A stretch of DNA of 64,000 bases from Hyposmocoma kahamanoa (taxonomy: Eukaryota > Arthropoda > Insecta > Lepidoptera > Cosmopterigidae). The stretch is from positions 7,852,709-7,916,708 of the forward strand of contig NW_020654080.1 of NCBI RefSeq assembly GCF_003589595.1. Direction: 5' to 3'. This document shows, one piece after another, positions 10,810 to 22,342 of the stretch. A program made the position numbers and the translations under genes. A model generated the notes under the pieces. It saw only the letters and a list, made by a program, of their open reading frames with translations. It did no database searches and was not told the origin of the DNA. The first letter of the stretch is position 1, and each line of letters starts with the position of its first letter.

Positions 10810-11020
10810 TGTTTAGGGGGATTCTTGTAATTAAATCCACTCGTAACTTTTCGAAATAAAATATATTAAAATTCTATAAGGTACAATGGGTTATGCACTC
10901 GAACGAGATCAGGTGACAAGTGAAGTCGCCAAGCGAGGTTCATTTCCGCCTGGAGCCGGTTTCACTCCGCGCTACACGCATCGCGTATTTGCTCAGATTT
11001 TACAAGTAGGCGCGTATACA
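10810..11020 (-). repeat. BEL/Pao 3' LTR (211 bp)
   Basis: On the element's own strand it starts TGTATACGCGCC and ends CCCTAAACA, so it has TG...CA ends. I see no difference from the copy at 13493-13703. Just upstream on the element strand a short purine run (GGAGGA) is a possible polypurine tract. Confidence 0.95.
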
Positions 11021-11051
11021 TCCTCCGGCACGTTGAAAGTTCGACTTTCAA

Positions 11052-12881
11052 TCACTCTTCATTAGGTGCAGCTTCAGAATCAGATTCCGTATCTGGTGTG
11101 TTTACGTGAGGTAGAATGCACATTTTGTTCACCGCCCTTCTCAGAGTTCCTCTATTTGTGAGGACATCCGCTACTCTACTAATACCATCTGGTCCTGGGT
11201 ACAGATGAGTGATGCGGGCCAATCGCCATTGAAGTGGTGGCAAATTTTCTTCCTTGAGGATGACGAGATCTCCAACCTTGACCTCGTATTTCTTAGTTTT
11301 CCACTTGGTTCTTTGTTGTAATTCTGCTACAAACTCTTGACGCCATCGGTCCCAAAAGTGCTGCCTTAGTTGCTCTATAAACTGGTATCTGTTGGGATGC
11401 TTACAGGTGATAGGCAGAGAAGGCACAGACATCAGCGGCCGCCCAATGAGAAAGTGACCTGGAGTTAACGGTGATGGATCAGTAGGATCTGAGGAAAGAG
11501 GAGCAAGTGGACGGGAATTTAATATTGCTTCTATTTGTGCAAATAAAGTTGCCAGCTCCTCGAAGGTTAGGGAAGCATTACCAGCTACTCGTCTAAGATG
11601 ATGTTTGGCCGATTTAACGGCAGCCTCCCAAATCCCACCAAAATGCGGGGAATACGCAGGACTGAACATGAATTTTATCCCTTCATCATTTCCAAAATTA
11701 GTTAATGATTTACGACTGGATCTGTATAGCCTACTGAGCTCATTGCTGGCGCCCTTAAAATTAGTGCCATTATCACAAAATATGGTTGACGGTTTGCCTC
11801 TTCTTGAAACAAACCTACGAAATGCCAAAATGAATGCTTCCGTGCTGAGATCGCTCACCAACTCTAAATGAACAGCCTTTGTCGTTAAACATACAAAAAG
11901 GCACAAATAACATTTCGAAATGCGATTGCCTTTCCCTTTACGACTAGAAATTAGGAAAGGACCGGCCATGTCGACTCCACACGAGTAGAAAGCGAATACT
12001 GGAGTGCTCCTTTCAGCAGGCAAATTTCCCATCATTGGTTGCACCGTTTTACCATTGAAACGCGTACAAATTATACACCGTTTAGTCGTGCTGCGTGCCA
12101 AATTTCTACCTCCTATCGGCCAGAACCGCTCTCTAATTGAGGCCAGAAGAAGTTGTGGACCGGCATGAAATAATCTCCGATGCTCATGTTCCATAATCAA
12201 CTTAGTTAAATGGTGATTAGCGTTTAAAATCATAGGGTGTCTTTTGTCATAATTAAATTTTGAGTTTTCAAGGCGACCCCCAACTCTAAGCACTCCCTTA
12301 GGATCCAAAAAAGGTGTTAAAGACAACAGCTTGGAATTACGAGGAAGAGACCGTTGATCTTTTTTAAGGATACTAATCTCATCTGGAAATGACTGAGACT
12401 GACTAATCTTAACTAGCAATTCCAAAGCATTATTCAATTCAGTAGCATCTAAATACCCTAAAGACTTATTTTTGCTTCTGCAATTATTTATAAATCTTAA
12501 AACTAATGCATATTTTCTTTTCAATCTAGTGATGTCTGAATAATTTTCAAATTGTATCAATGTTTGTTTGTTAGTAATCAACCCGGTATTATTATCTCCA
12601 TTATGTTCAATATTACAGTTAATTGTGTCTACATTTGTGGACTTCTTCAGTTCAGGTAAGATTGTTGATTTTAGTTTATGTGAATGATTCGGCCAATTAG
12701 AATCAGCCAACTTGAGGAATTCAGGTCCTTCCCACCAGAGAGAAGAAGCATGTAAATTTTTTGGGTCAACTCCTCGAGACGCTAGATCTGCCGGATTTTG
12801 ATCAGTAGGTACATGAAAAAGCTCAAAATTGCCAACCAAATCATTAATCTCACTTACACGATTACAAACAAATGCTTTCAA
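11052..12881 (-). pseudogene. BEL/Pao pol remnant: integrase and C-terminal domain
   Basis: An open frame of 609 residues. From about residue 234 it has an HHCC zinc finger (H234, H239, C269, C272). Then comes an integrase core with D304 (in VDMAGPF), D370 (in CDNGTNFKG) and E419 (in GGIWEAA), so the DDE triad is present. The region after about residue 500 is the basic C-terminal domain typical of Pao integrases (GDLVILKEENLPP). The N-terminal VPTDQNPADLASRG belongs to the end of RNase H, which continues in another frame upstream. The break near 12880 is a one-base frameshift. Integrase would join element cDNA to host DNA in the nucleus. This copy cannot be translated as one polyprotein. Confidence 0.93.
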
Positions 12882-13472
12882 ATCCTTTGGAGGTGTTTTT
12901 TAGCCACCCAAGTACGACAGTTGAATCACTCCATAAAACTTTACGAGTAATTTCACATCGTAATGCTTGTAAAATTTTTGCACACAAATTTGCACCTAAT
13001 AACGCGGCACACAATTCTAACCGAGGAATTGTCATAGGTTTTAATGGCGCTACACGGGCCTTAGCACATAGTAACTTGACCAAAGCACCTTTACTATTCT
13101 TATTTTCCGATCTCAAGTAAGCACAGGCTGCGTAGGCATGCTGTGATGCATCAACGAAACAGTGTAGCTGTATATTTGTCGGAATTTCACTTAAACTCCG
13201 TCGTGGTACCTTAATCTCAAATAATACCGATAAATCTTTTAATAGTTTGGCCCAATCTTTACTAAAGCTTTCAGGCACTGGGTCGTCCCAACCTAACTGA
13301 ATACTCCATAAGTTCTGGAGTAAAATTTTTGCAATAATTACACATGGACACAATAATCCTAACGGATCAAAAATTTTGCTAGTGACCGATAATACTGACC
13401 TCTTCGTAATTTTAGACTCGACAGTTAAATCTGCTGAAAATTGCAGAGTATCGGATTGAGGTGAATAATTAA
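12862..13472 (-). pseudogene. BEL/Pao pol remnant: RT connection and RNase H
   Basis: About 200 residues covering the end of the RT/connection region (SKIFDPLGLLCPCVI) and most of RNase H. The expected acidic residues lie in CFVDASQHAY, in RLELCAALLG and in VLWSDSTVV. The frame runs straight out of the primer-binding site, so there is no start codon of its own; sequence encoding gag, protease and the RT active site is gone. Near 12880 it passes out of frame and stops, while the true continuation resumes in the frame of the integrase segment. The stretch AAAGGATTTG contains one base too many, or two too few, relative to an in-frame join. Confidence 0.9.
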
Positions 13473-13490
13473 GTCCTGTCACGGTCGCCA
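13473..13490 (-). promoter_or_regulatory. Primer-binding site, probably tRNA-Arg
   Basis: Two bases inside the 5' LTR the element strand reads TGGCGACCGTGACAGGAC. Its complement ends in CCA and resembles the 3' end of an insect arginine tRNA (from memory). This would prime minus-strand DNA synthesis. Confidence 0.8.
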
Positions 13491-13492
13491 CT

Positions 13493-13703
13493 TGTTTAGG
13501 GGGATTCTTGTAATTAAATCCACTCGTAACTTTTCGAAATAAAATATATTAAAATTCTATAAGGTACAATGGGTTATGCACTCGAACGAGATCAGGTGAC
13601 AAGTGAAGTCGCCAAGCGAGGTTCATTTCCGCCTGGAGCCGGTTTCACTCCGCGCTACACGCATCGCGTATTTGCTCAGATTTTACAAGTAGGCGCGTAT
13701 ACA
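13493..13703 (-). repeat. BEL/Pao 5' LTR (211 bp)
   Basis: Identical by eye to 10810-11020. It would carry the element's promoter; no clear TATA box is picked out. Confidence 0.95.
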
Positions 13704-14287
13704 AAACTACTATAGCTAACAGGATGAACCCAGCTACCCACGTGGCCACTGCCTCAAACATAGAACGTGCAACTCAGTGATTCTCCTGAAACTCCGATCC
13801 AACTTACTTTTACCCTCTATACCTCTGCTCATTCTGACTCCTTCACACTCCATTCTATCGTCTATGGAATGTTCTCCCGGACTCCATCAGAAGGTGTCCT
13901 AGAAAATCTTCTTAGAAAAAGAATGTCTAAGACCATCTTTTAAATTGTTTGTCACAACCACTTTATGTGGTCTGTGGTCACAACGATATATATTGTATGT
14001 AGCATTATCATATATGTAGTATCGTATATGGACAGATATCAGTACGCTAGGTGTGTTTGTTGCATATATGATTATATATCTAATACATTTACATTATTAT
14101 TACAATGTTATGTTTAATTTGCCGCGTTCGTGAATTTCGTTTTCCTCCAAGGTTGACTGGTAGTGAATGATTTTAGCATTAAGTCCACATTTTGTACCAT
14201 TATGTGTTGTGGTCAATAAAGTATAATAAATAAATACGGCTGCATCCATCCTCTCCGCTATCATCTTCAGAATCTATCATCTCGAAT
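13704..14287. other. Right target duplication, then no recognisable feature
   Basis: 13704-13708 is AAACT, the second copy of the BEL target duplication. The rest is AT-rich with TATATG-rich patches at 13985-14090. Confidence 0.55.
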
Positions 14288-14420
14288 TATTAATACAAAG
14301 ATCATGTTCAATCTTTGTACTAATATAATTATAACAAACTAGTGGAGTAATTTCACAAAAAAAAAAACAATTGAATATCATGTTAGTAAAACATTGTGAT
14401 ATCCAATAAACTGAATATTA
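14288..14420 (+). mobile_element. SINE-4 3' part
   Basis: It shares AACAAACTAGTGGAGTAATT and AATTGAATATCA with the tails at 54930 and 55290. The leading segment can fold on itself (TACAAAGAT ... ATCTTTGTA). Confidence 0.65.
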
Positions 14421-14892
14421 CGCTATTTTTTCTAATGTCTTTCAGCCAAACTGAAGTATTGACACCGTAAAATACTAACGTAATTGGTGCAACTTAGGAA
14501 TTTACGTAGGTTTTGTTATATAATTAAGTTAGGTAAGCTTGTAAACATCCCATCAAACCAAAGCTGGTCTGGGTCGGGTTATTTCATTACTTTTATGGAG
14601 ACAGGTACTGTAGTTCCCTAAGGTAAGTTGTCCTTTACCTTGCGAGATGTAATCCTTCAAAAAATAACTAAGCTAAAAAGAGGGTTAAACGAATTCTATT
14701 TCAAATAATACTCGTTAAAATCCTTCCTGCAAAGAACAGTAATCGTCTTATCACATTTACTTTATAGGCTCCGTGTTTCCACCATTCGTCTTGGGATGTC
14801 GGGAACTCCCATTTGTAATAACGCTGATTACGCACTTACTTTTAATCTTTTAATTTTTTTTATTTACGACTAGCTGTGCCCGCGAATTCGTA
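14421..14892. other. No recognisable feature
   Basis: AT-rich. The phrase GACTAGCTGTGCCCGCGAATTCGTACG at the end resembles the edge of another dispersed repeat, but no second copy is visible. Confidence 0.4.
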
Positions 14893-15146
14893 CGTGACCA
14901 ACAATTCGTGCGCCTAATGGTAAGCTACACGTCTGTCCATAACAGTTACAGTGCCGCTCATAGCTTTAAATTGCAAAGATTTGAGAAGCACTACTACTGC
15001 GCCCGTCCCCCTGAGACATAAGTTGACAAATCCCATGTGCCTGTAATTTCACTAGCATCCTTCTAAACCAGAACTCAATAATGCTAACATTACTGCTTGG
15101 CGGCAGAAATAGATAAGGTGGCAGTACTTCCCTGGACGAACTCTTG
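14893..15146 (-). repeat. RepA copy
   Basis: Inverted and near full length. It ends before the last 25 bases of the RepA 5' end. Confidence 0.9.
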
Positions 15147-15211
15147 TATTATATTTATATATCCCTCTTGGTATGATTTTCAAAGTCCTCGGTTTACGGC
15201 GATTCGTCTTT

Positions 15212-15445
15212 TTAATTTCGTCCGACTATCTCGCAGGTGATCTGCCCACGTTTACCATCTTCCCAAACTGTGTCTCCAAAAAAGAACTTTTCGGTCGTCG
15301 TCTCTGCGACACACGTATCCAGCCCATTGCCACTGCTGTTTGGCAACCCGTACATCCAAGTCGATGACTGTGGTGCACAAGCGTATTGCTTCATTTCGTA
15401 TCTTATCGTATAGAAAGACTCCGAGCATAATTCGTTCCATACCTC
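15212..15445 (-). pseudogene. RTE-like LINE ORF2 fragment (post-RT region)
   Basis: Minus-strand translation gives MLGVFLYDKIRNEAIR followed by VAKQQWQWAGYVCRRDDDR. This is the hallmark segment after the RT domain in the RTE-like LINEs common in Lepidoptera (an RNEAIR then a WQWAGHVCRR motif). Both sides are missing, so only about 75 residues of a roughly 1000-residue protein remain. Confidence 0.8.
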
Positions 15446-15705
15446 AACTAAAGGTTAATCCAAGCTAATTTTAATATGTCACCAAAACCACATTCAAATT
15501 GGTTCAAATGTTATGGAGATTATCGTGCACAAATGCACAGAGAAACACAACAATTTTAAAAACTAATATTTTTGAATTAGTAGTTTGTCTTCCGTAAAAG
15601 TTATACTTATATTCCATTTGTTGAGGTACTTAAATGTAAACAATCTTGATACATCTTTTTATTGAAACATATAGTTTACTAAAATATAGGCATAATAATT
15701 TGAAT

Positions 15706-16011
15706 AATCTCAGTACAGAATACTAAAAAAACCGACCTCAAAAGTACGTGGAATTACATCTATTTGCCAAGTTTTTTTGAAATCGTTTACCGGAAAGTGC
15801 GCAAACCCGTATTTATCCCCTAGTTCGCTTGACACAGGAGATAATAAAAATCGGTTCTCACTACTCAAAGTATATGGAGAGAAAAACGCCTTGAATTAGA
15901 GAATAGCAAAATCAACCATTAAAATAATTGCTCCTTATAATAAAATTTAGGCGCTATTTATAAAAATGAATTTTCATGCGTGAACAGCCACTCTTAGAGG
16001 TGAATGATTTG
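15706..16011 (-). repeat. RepB copy, left half of inverted pair
   Basis: It runs from AATCTCAGTACAGAATACT to the GTGAACAGCCACTCTTAGAGG block, then flips directly into a plus-strand copy at 16012. Confidence 0.88.
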
Positions 16012-16404
16012 ATATGTATGTTACGCGACAACTCCGGTATTTGAACCGATTTTCATGACTCTTTTTTTGTTGGAAAGGGGGTACTTCCATAGCGGTCCCA
16101 TTTCATTTTGAAGAAAATCATCCACCCTTAAGGGTGGCTGTTCACGCATGAAAATTAATTTTTATAAATAGTGCCTAACTTTAATTTAGGAGCAATTATT
16201 TTAATGGTTCATTTTGCTATTTCTCCGATTTAAGGCAATTTTCTCTCAATATACTTTGAGAAGTGAGAACCGATTATTATTATCTCCAGTATCAAGTCCT
16301 GTATAGTGGTGAAGTAGGGGATATTTCAATAAAACTTAGCAAATAGACGTAATTCCCACGTACTTTTGAGGTCGGTTTTTTTAGTACTCTCTACTGAGAT
16401 TATA
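16012..16404 (+). repeat. RepB copy, right half of inverted pair
   Basis: It begins at TATGTATGTTACGCGACAAC and ends at ACTCTCTACTGAGATTAT. The initial AACCGACTT end is missing. It forms a roughly 700-bp imperfect palindrome with the preceding copy. Confidence 0.88.
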
Positions 16405-16923
16405 TAAATGTATATTTCATTAAATAGACATCTCAAGTTTTTTTTACATTTAGTTATGTACATAAACAAGTGGACTTACAGCTTCTTTACGATTTCATTA
16501 CCTATATGTAAGTATTGATATTGTGTTTAGGTTTGTCCACAGTTCAATCAATTAGTTTCAACAACTACGTACAACCACTTGCTATAATAACTACTGAAAT
16601 TCAATATTTGGAGATCATAATAGTTTTAATAAACAATATTATTTTATTTGCGCCCATTGGTAAGGAATGAGGCACAGCCGTAACATTAATTAATTGGATC
16701 GTATTCACACATGAATAAACACAAATAGACAGGCATTAGATATATATAACTACCTGTTGTTTCGTGCTTCACAAGGGCAAGAGGTACTTGTTCTCTGACC
16801 ACAACGGAGTAAAGACATGTTTGTGTTTTATTCGTAAATAGAATATATATTAGATAAATATTAGACAACATCACATACGTTTCTTTGAACCCAGAGTAAG
16901 TAGCTAAAGCTCTTTAACAAACA
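16405..16923. other. No recognisable feature
   Basis: AT-rich sequence. Confidence 0.45.
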
Positions 16924-17033
16924 GACCCGAGACAATATAGAAAAGTTAGTTTTCCACACTAACCCGGCTGGGATTAGAACCCGGGACCTCAGCAATAGCG
17001 ACACCATGAAAACCGGTGTTGACACTCGATCAC
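16924..17033 (-). mobile_element. SINE-3 5' part
   Basis: Inverted tRNA-like head with B-box region ACCCGGGACCTCAGC and TAGCGACACCATGAAAACCGG. It matches the longer copy at 38636-38913. Confidence 0.75.
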
Positions 17034-17038
17034 TTTTT

Positions 17039-17252
17039 TATGATATCACGTGACGGAACGAACAAGTCCTGCGCCTGGTGTTAAGCGATACGCCTGTTCA
17101 TAACAGTGGCAGTGCCACTCAAAAACTTTACAATGTACTGATCTGAGGAACACGGCCACTGTGCCTGTGATTTCATCAGCACCCTTGCGCTCAAAACCGG
17201 AACGCAGTAATCCCTGGGAAAACTCTTTCAAACGGAGCTCTATGGCTACTAA
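17039..17252 (-). repeat. RepA copy with two internal deletions
   Basis: Inverted, abutting the SINE-3 piece. The CCCTGAGACATAAG block and the GCTTGGCGGCAG block are both lost. Confidence 0.88.
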
Positions 17253-17837
17253 AATATTTGTATAGTATTTAATTATATAATCTCTTTTTGACGTAACTCT
17301 TCTAACCACGGCTAGAGTTACTAACCACGTATACTGCTGCAATCAGATTACTTATTTCCATGCCCGAAAAGCAACAATTTTATTTTAAAAATAGTAGATT
17401 ACGATTGCTAATTCCGTTTTATTGAATGAGTAAATATAATTGAATGATTCTATTTTTCACAAGGAACTGTACTCATACCCTGAAGGTTAGATTTTGCCAT
17501 TGTTGAATATCCTAGACCTTTTGAAGGTCGACCTTCACCAATTCCCTATATAGTGTCAGAGTGACGCGCAACTAATCTATTCGCTATATTCGAATGCCGA
17601 CCCCACTCAAAATGTGACAACGCCTCCAGAGGACATTTGATTATTTCCGTGTGACCACATCATTTCGATAATGGATTTATGACAATAAGCTTTGCAATAA
17701 TAGAACTTATAATAGTTGCAAAAATTCCCTTTTACCACGTAATAGATTCTTTTGAGTACGCTATTATGTCTTAACTCAGGTGCCGTAGAAACATAGGTAT
17801 ACCTATACATATATTTTATTAATGCCATGACTTGGTA
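17253..17837. other. No recognisable feature
   Basis: AT-rich. No shared repeats. Confidence 0.4.
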
Positions 17838-18110
17838 TTATTACCAAGTGATGGGACGGACAAGTCGTGCGCCTGGTGGTAAGCGACACGCCTAACGAAA
17901 ACACTTGGAGTGCCGCTCAGATGTTTAAATCACAAAGATCTGAGGAACATTGCCATTGCGCCCGTCACCCTGAAACATAAGTTGATAAGTCCCATGTGCC
18001 TTTAATTTCACCAGCACTTTTATTTACCATTCAAAATCGGAGCGCTGTAATGATCACATTACTGCTTGGCGGCAGAAATAGGTAAGGTGGGAGTACTTCC
18101 TTAGACGAAC
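17838..18110 (-). repeat. RepA copy
   Basis: Inverted. The start ACTTGGTATTATTACCAAGT is itself a small palindrome made of two opposite RepA ends. Confidence 0.9.
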
Positions 18111-18229
18111 TACTCAAAGTTCCTGATACGACATAACATTAACTTTTTTTAGTGATTTTTAATATAATAAATGTAGGATAAATAATATTTCATTTAATAT
18201 AAGTTTATAATATAGAAAGGTATTTTACA

Positions 18230-18365
18230 AAGCTTGAGCCTTTTGAAGGTGAGAGTGAATAGGCATTATAGTTGTCTATGCTCCATCATCGACGTCATTG
18301 TCGCTTTCCATGAAGTGAGATTGAGGTCAAAAGCGCCCTCTTTTTCGCTAAAAAAATCAGTATAA
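18230..18365 (+). mobile_element. Jockey-like LINE 3'-UTR fragment
   Basis: It shares AGAGTGAATAGGC followed by a CTCCATC block and a TTCCAT...GTGAGAT block with the tail of the LINE fragment at 19289-19972. It ends in AAAAAAA. Confidence 0.65.
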
Positions 18366-19288
18366 ATTTTAATACAGCTTTATTTTACTACCATTTTATT
18401 ACTCATTTTACAGATTTCTGTTGCATTAAAATTTTACCAAAAATGTATAATTTAGCCGAAAGTAAGTAAAGAAACAGTGAATTTGAATTTTAAATGTCAA
18501 AACAAAATCTTGTACTAAATTTGAAATATTATAATAAGGTTAATCATTATTTAGGCTAACTCACTTAAACGTACATTTAAAGTTGATATTATGACGTTTT
18601 ATTATGTAGAAAATAACTGTGCTGCTTTTGTGTGAACAATACCTAGAGATTGAGTGTTAGCTAAACGAAAAGAAGTAATAGCTTAAAATACATAACATTT
18701 TAAAAATTACCAGCAAACCAATTTCTCGACTGGATGAGATGATCGACTCTGAAATTTTGACGTGTCTCAACACAAACTATTTCCGTCAGACGTAACTTCG
18801 TCGGGTTAAGTTGTGAACATTAATAATATTTGTTAGTAAATTGACTCTAACAGTGATGTATTTCAAATTTGTGGTGATGTGTTTCAAATAATGGGTGGTA
18901 ACGTAACTAGGTATACAAAACATTCATTGTTTTGTGATGTTATTAAAAACACAATATGTAGCACGCTGCTACAAGTTTACATCGTCTTAATTTTACCGAT
19001 CTGTCATTCTAATCAAGCAAAATTTTACGGAGCATAAAAATATGCAAGAACAGCACAATATAATACGATACCTCCAATAAACACTACGCCATAATTTTTG
19101 GACCTGTTCTGTTTTTATTTTGTTTTCTGTTTCTTTTTTTTTCACAAAATTTGCTTTTTTGTTTTTTTTCTAATTTTCTTTTTCGTTTCTTTATTTTTTT
19201 TCACAAAAGTCGAGGAACATAATATTAGTAAATAAATATGGCTCTTTACGAAAATAACAGAAATGCCCAAAAATAAAGTAAAGGCGTA
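18366..19288. other. No recognisable feature, with T-rich patch
   Basis: AT-rich. A T-rich patch at 19115-19205 (TTTTTT with CTTT and GTTT interruptions) is the only structure seen. Confidence 0.45.
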
Positions 19289-19972
19289 GTGTTCATTGGA
19301 GATATCGAAGGTAATTTATTAAAAGAAACATGTATTCCGAGAATGGTCATGTCGTCCAATTTTAACTTCGGCGGATACATAGAATCCATGGCCAAAAACG
19401 CAGCCAAAAAGCTTGGCATCCTTTCCGGTCAGGCGTTGCTTCACAGCGGGACAGTTACTTCAGCTGTACCAAGCACAAGTCCGGTCGTGTATGGAGTATT
19501 GCTGCCACCTGTGGGATGGCTCTGCTACATATCAACTGGCTACCTTGGATTCAATCGACAAGCATACCAAGAGGCTTATGGTGGTGACCCGGAATTAGTA
19601 GAGGCGAAGCTTGAACAGAAGAGCCTTGAACACTGTCGTAAAATCACGAAGAGTTTACGAGGGAATTACACGAATTAATTCCGCCTTCCTCTTTCCATCA
19701 TCGGGGGACCAGACGTAGACTGGGGTTCCACCCCTATATTGTGGACAATCCAAGGATTTGCATTAAGCGTCTCGCTTCCACATTTATATGGCGAACGGTT
19801 GTGGAGTGGAATTCCCTGCCTGCAGACTTCTCTGAACGTTATATCTTGGCGAGATCTTATTCAAGGCGAGAGTAAATAGGCCTTATATAGGTGTGTATAC
19901 TCCATCGTCCATCAGGTGAGATGAAATTCAAATGCGTACTTATTTTTTAATAAAAAAAAACGCTTGTGAAAT
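19289..19972 (+). pseudogene. Jockey-like LINE, 5'-truncated 3' end
   Basis: Residues after the RT domain are recognisable in order. KNAAKKLGIL comes first, then in the next frame AGQLLQLYQAQVRSCMEYC and HLWDGSATYQLATLDSI, then back in the first frame GDPELVEAKLE. Further on, with more breaks, come TRRRLGFHPYIVDNP- and VEWNSLPADFSERY-type segments. Frameshifts near 19435 and 19590 make it a pseudogene. A 3' UTR with AGAGTAAATAGGCC and an A-rich tail at 19955-19970 ends the insertion. Confidence 0.82.
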
Positions 19973-19999
19973 AGCCATATTGCATACTCTCGTCAAAAT

Positions 20000-20110
20000 A
20001 TCGACCTAAATGCCTTTTAGGTCAGAGCGAAGCACCTACTCGGCGAACGTGTACTATCTTCGTCGACATCATCACTTTCCATTAATTAAGATTACGGTCA
20101 AACGCCAACA
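20000..20110 (+). mobile_element. Second Jockey-like LINE 3'-end scrap
   Basis: It contains the CACTTTCCATTAATTAAGAT block, similar to the TTCCATGAAGTGAGAT block of 18230-18365. It is not continuous with the previous element. Confidence 0.45.
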
Positions 20111-20119
20111 GACTTAACA

Positions 20120-20580
20120 TAATCTCAGTACAGAGTACTTATAAAACCGACCTCAAAAGTACGTGGAATTAGTACGTGGAATCTGTTTGCCGAGTTTAAT
20201 TGAAATATCCCCTAGTTCGCCACTATACAGGACTTGACACAGGAGATAATAAAAATCGGTTCTCACTATTCAAAGTATATTGAGAAAGAAAAACGCCTTG
20301 AATTGGAAAATAGCAAAATCAACCATTAAAATAATTGCTCCTCATAATAAAATTTAGACGCTGTTTATAAAAATAAATCTTCATGCGTGAACAGCCACCC
20401 TTAGAGGTGAATGTTATTCTTCAAAGTGAAATGGGACCACAATGGAGGTACCCTCTTTCCAACAGAAAAAGAATCATCAAAATCGGTTCACAAATACCGG
20501 AGTTATCACGTAACATACATACAAAAAAAAGCATACAAAAGAATTGAGAACTTCCTCCTTTTTTTGAAGTCGGTTAAAAA
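20120..20580 (-). repeat. RepB copy
   Basis: Inverted and near full length, from TAATCTCAGTACAGAGTACT to TTTGAAGTCGGTTAAAAA. About 40 bases are lost near 20205. Confidence 0.9.
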
Positions 20581-22342
20581 ATAATATCTTACGGGTCGAA
20601 TGAAAATTATGTAGTTGGATGCATGCAGGGAATGTCATTGTCCATTTAGACCAAATAACTTTAAGCATGGTAATCAAATCAAATAGAAAAGATCTCGTAC
20701 ATTCATCTAAAATAACACTTAAAACAACGCAAGTTTGGTGTTAACGGCGCGTGAGATACGTCCGTTCACACTGATATAGTGGCGTAATGGCGGAGCGAGT
20801 AGGCCGTAGCGCACCTTTATCTTCTATACACCACAGTTATTGTTTTTCTTACATACTTTAAATATGCATTCAGATCCAGTGCTCATACTAAAAACCCTGG
20901 ACTCGGAATGAAATGACACTCAAGAGGCTGTTATCGCTGCCAACAATTTTGCTTGTCAGGGAAACCGCTTTTTTCGCATAATAGTTTCGATACCAACAAC
21001 GTGAACATTGACGAATATTCCCGACGCACTGCGGAAGCGAATGAGTATACAGAAGTAGTATGGCGTTGAAAGCTTTCTGGGTATAGTTGACCGATAGGTT
21101 GAATGTGTATGAATGACTAACGGTATGCTTTGAATTACGTAATTTTAACGTAGTCAGTACGCCTCGCAAGTCTACGGGCCAACATAATTCCACATTTCAT
21201 TTTTTTATACTTTATAGTCTAGATGTGGTTTTATACCACATCGTTATCACCTCTCCCCTCCTGCCCTCCGACTTTTACTCGTTGACAACAATAAAGTTCC
21301 AGTACAGTAAAATAAAAGAAAACGCCCCATTTCCTCGCTCCTCGCTTAAACAAGTCTTAAATTCATTTTATCAGGAACTCTAATCGTAAAACTGCTGTCA
21401 ATTTTATTACTTCTTTCTAACTAATTTGAGGGAACAATTGAAAGAAACTTTACTGTAGTAACTCAGGTCAAGCTTATTAGGTTCGTTTCGTGTCGTCATA
21501 GTCGCGAATATAACCAATACATACTAAAGAACGTAGTAGAATATAATTAAAGGCCAAATTCTATTTTATTTCTGGAATATCATCATGCTTCACTACCATA
21601 ATAATCACATATTTTTTGTATGTACAAATACTTCTCTAGTTTGTTATTATTATTGATACAAAGATAGTTATATAATTAATTTAATTTACCAGTTATATTC
21701 TTGGTGTGATTATTCTCCTCTTCTTACGGAGATGATGGGGTGTAAAGTTCGTAGAGATGATTTAAGGTTTTGGTGAAGGAATCACTGAATTTAAATACCA
21801 AATTAAGATGAAACTGTATTTATATAGCTTATATGACAACGGTCTAACAGACTGGAAGGTGTCGAGCAATTGGATGTTCAGTAATCGGATGTTAGCAATC
21901 GAATAGTCTGGAGTCGCAGCTCCAGTCCTTAAAGGAATCGAATAATGGAATGTTGGCGGTGGTTACTTTGTAACCTAGCTCTCGGATTTTCGATAACAAG
22001 TCGTAAAAATGCTATAAAGTATAACCATAATGAGTCGTAGTGTGATTTTACTGCCTGGCTAATATATAATAAGTAATATGTGCATAATTAAACGGACGTA
22101 ATTTTTGCAACATTCCAGTTTTTACGATTCATGTACCTACAACTGTTGCACCATCTTGCGACATAACGAATTTTAGGGTGCCGTCATCATATAACTATAT
22201 CGAACAATACAAAGAACACATTTCTTCGATCAAACCAGCGTCTGTTGCCACACCCGGGCTACCGCTTTAACCAACAGAGCTACGGACCGAATCAGCAGAT
22301 CTTACAAATTTCTCTATGCGTTTGTTATAGATTTATCTATGA
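20581..22342. other. No recognisable feature, about 1.75 kb
   Basis: No shared repeat or credible exon found. A small GC-richer patch at 20745-20815 (GGCGTAATGGCGGAGCG) and tandem-like phrases at 21865-21950 (repeated AATCGAATA and GGATGTT motifs) are the only structure noted. Confidence 0.45.

Larger units (their letters stand above)
10810..13703 (-). mobile_element. Internally deleted BEL/Pao LTR retrotransposon
   Basis: A complete insertion unit reading leftwards: 5' LTR (13703-13493), primer-binding site (13490-13473), a pol remnant with RNase H and integrase, then 3' LTR (11020-10810). A 5-bp target duplication AAACT sits on each side. Total length is 2894 bp, against roughly 5-7 kb or more for intact family members. 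The gag, protease and reverse transcriptase regions are missing: pol sequence begins directly after the primer-binding site. Identical LTRs imply a recent insertion. It cannot move on its own, but it keeps LTRs and primer site, so mobilisation by an intact relative is conceivable (inference). Confidence 0.95.

Noticed and set aside
11605..11871. 88-codon plus-strand frame
   Set aside because: Antisense to the BEL/Pao integrase core.
20888..21193. 101-codon minus-strand frame
   Set aside because: No family motif that I can name and no neighbouring coding sequence or splice signal. Left as non-genic.
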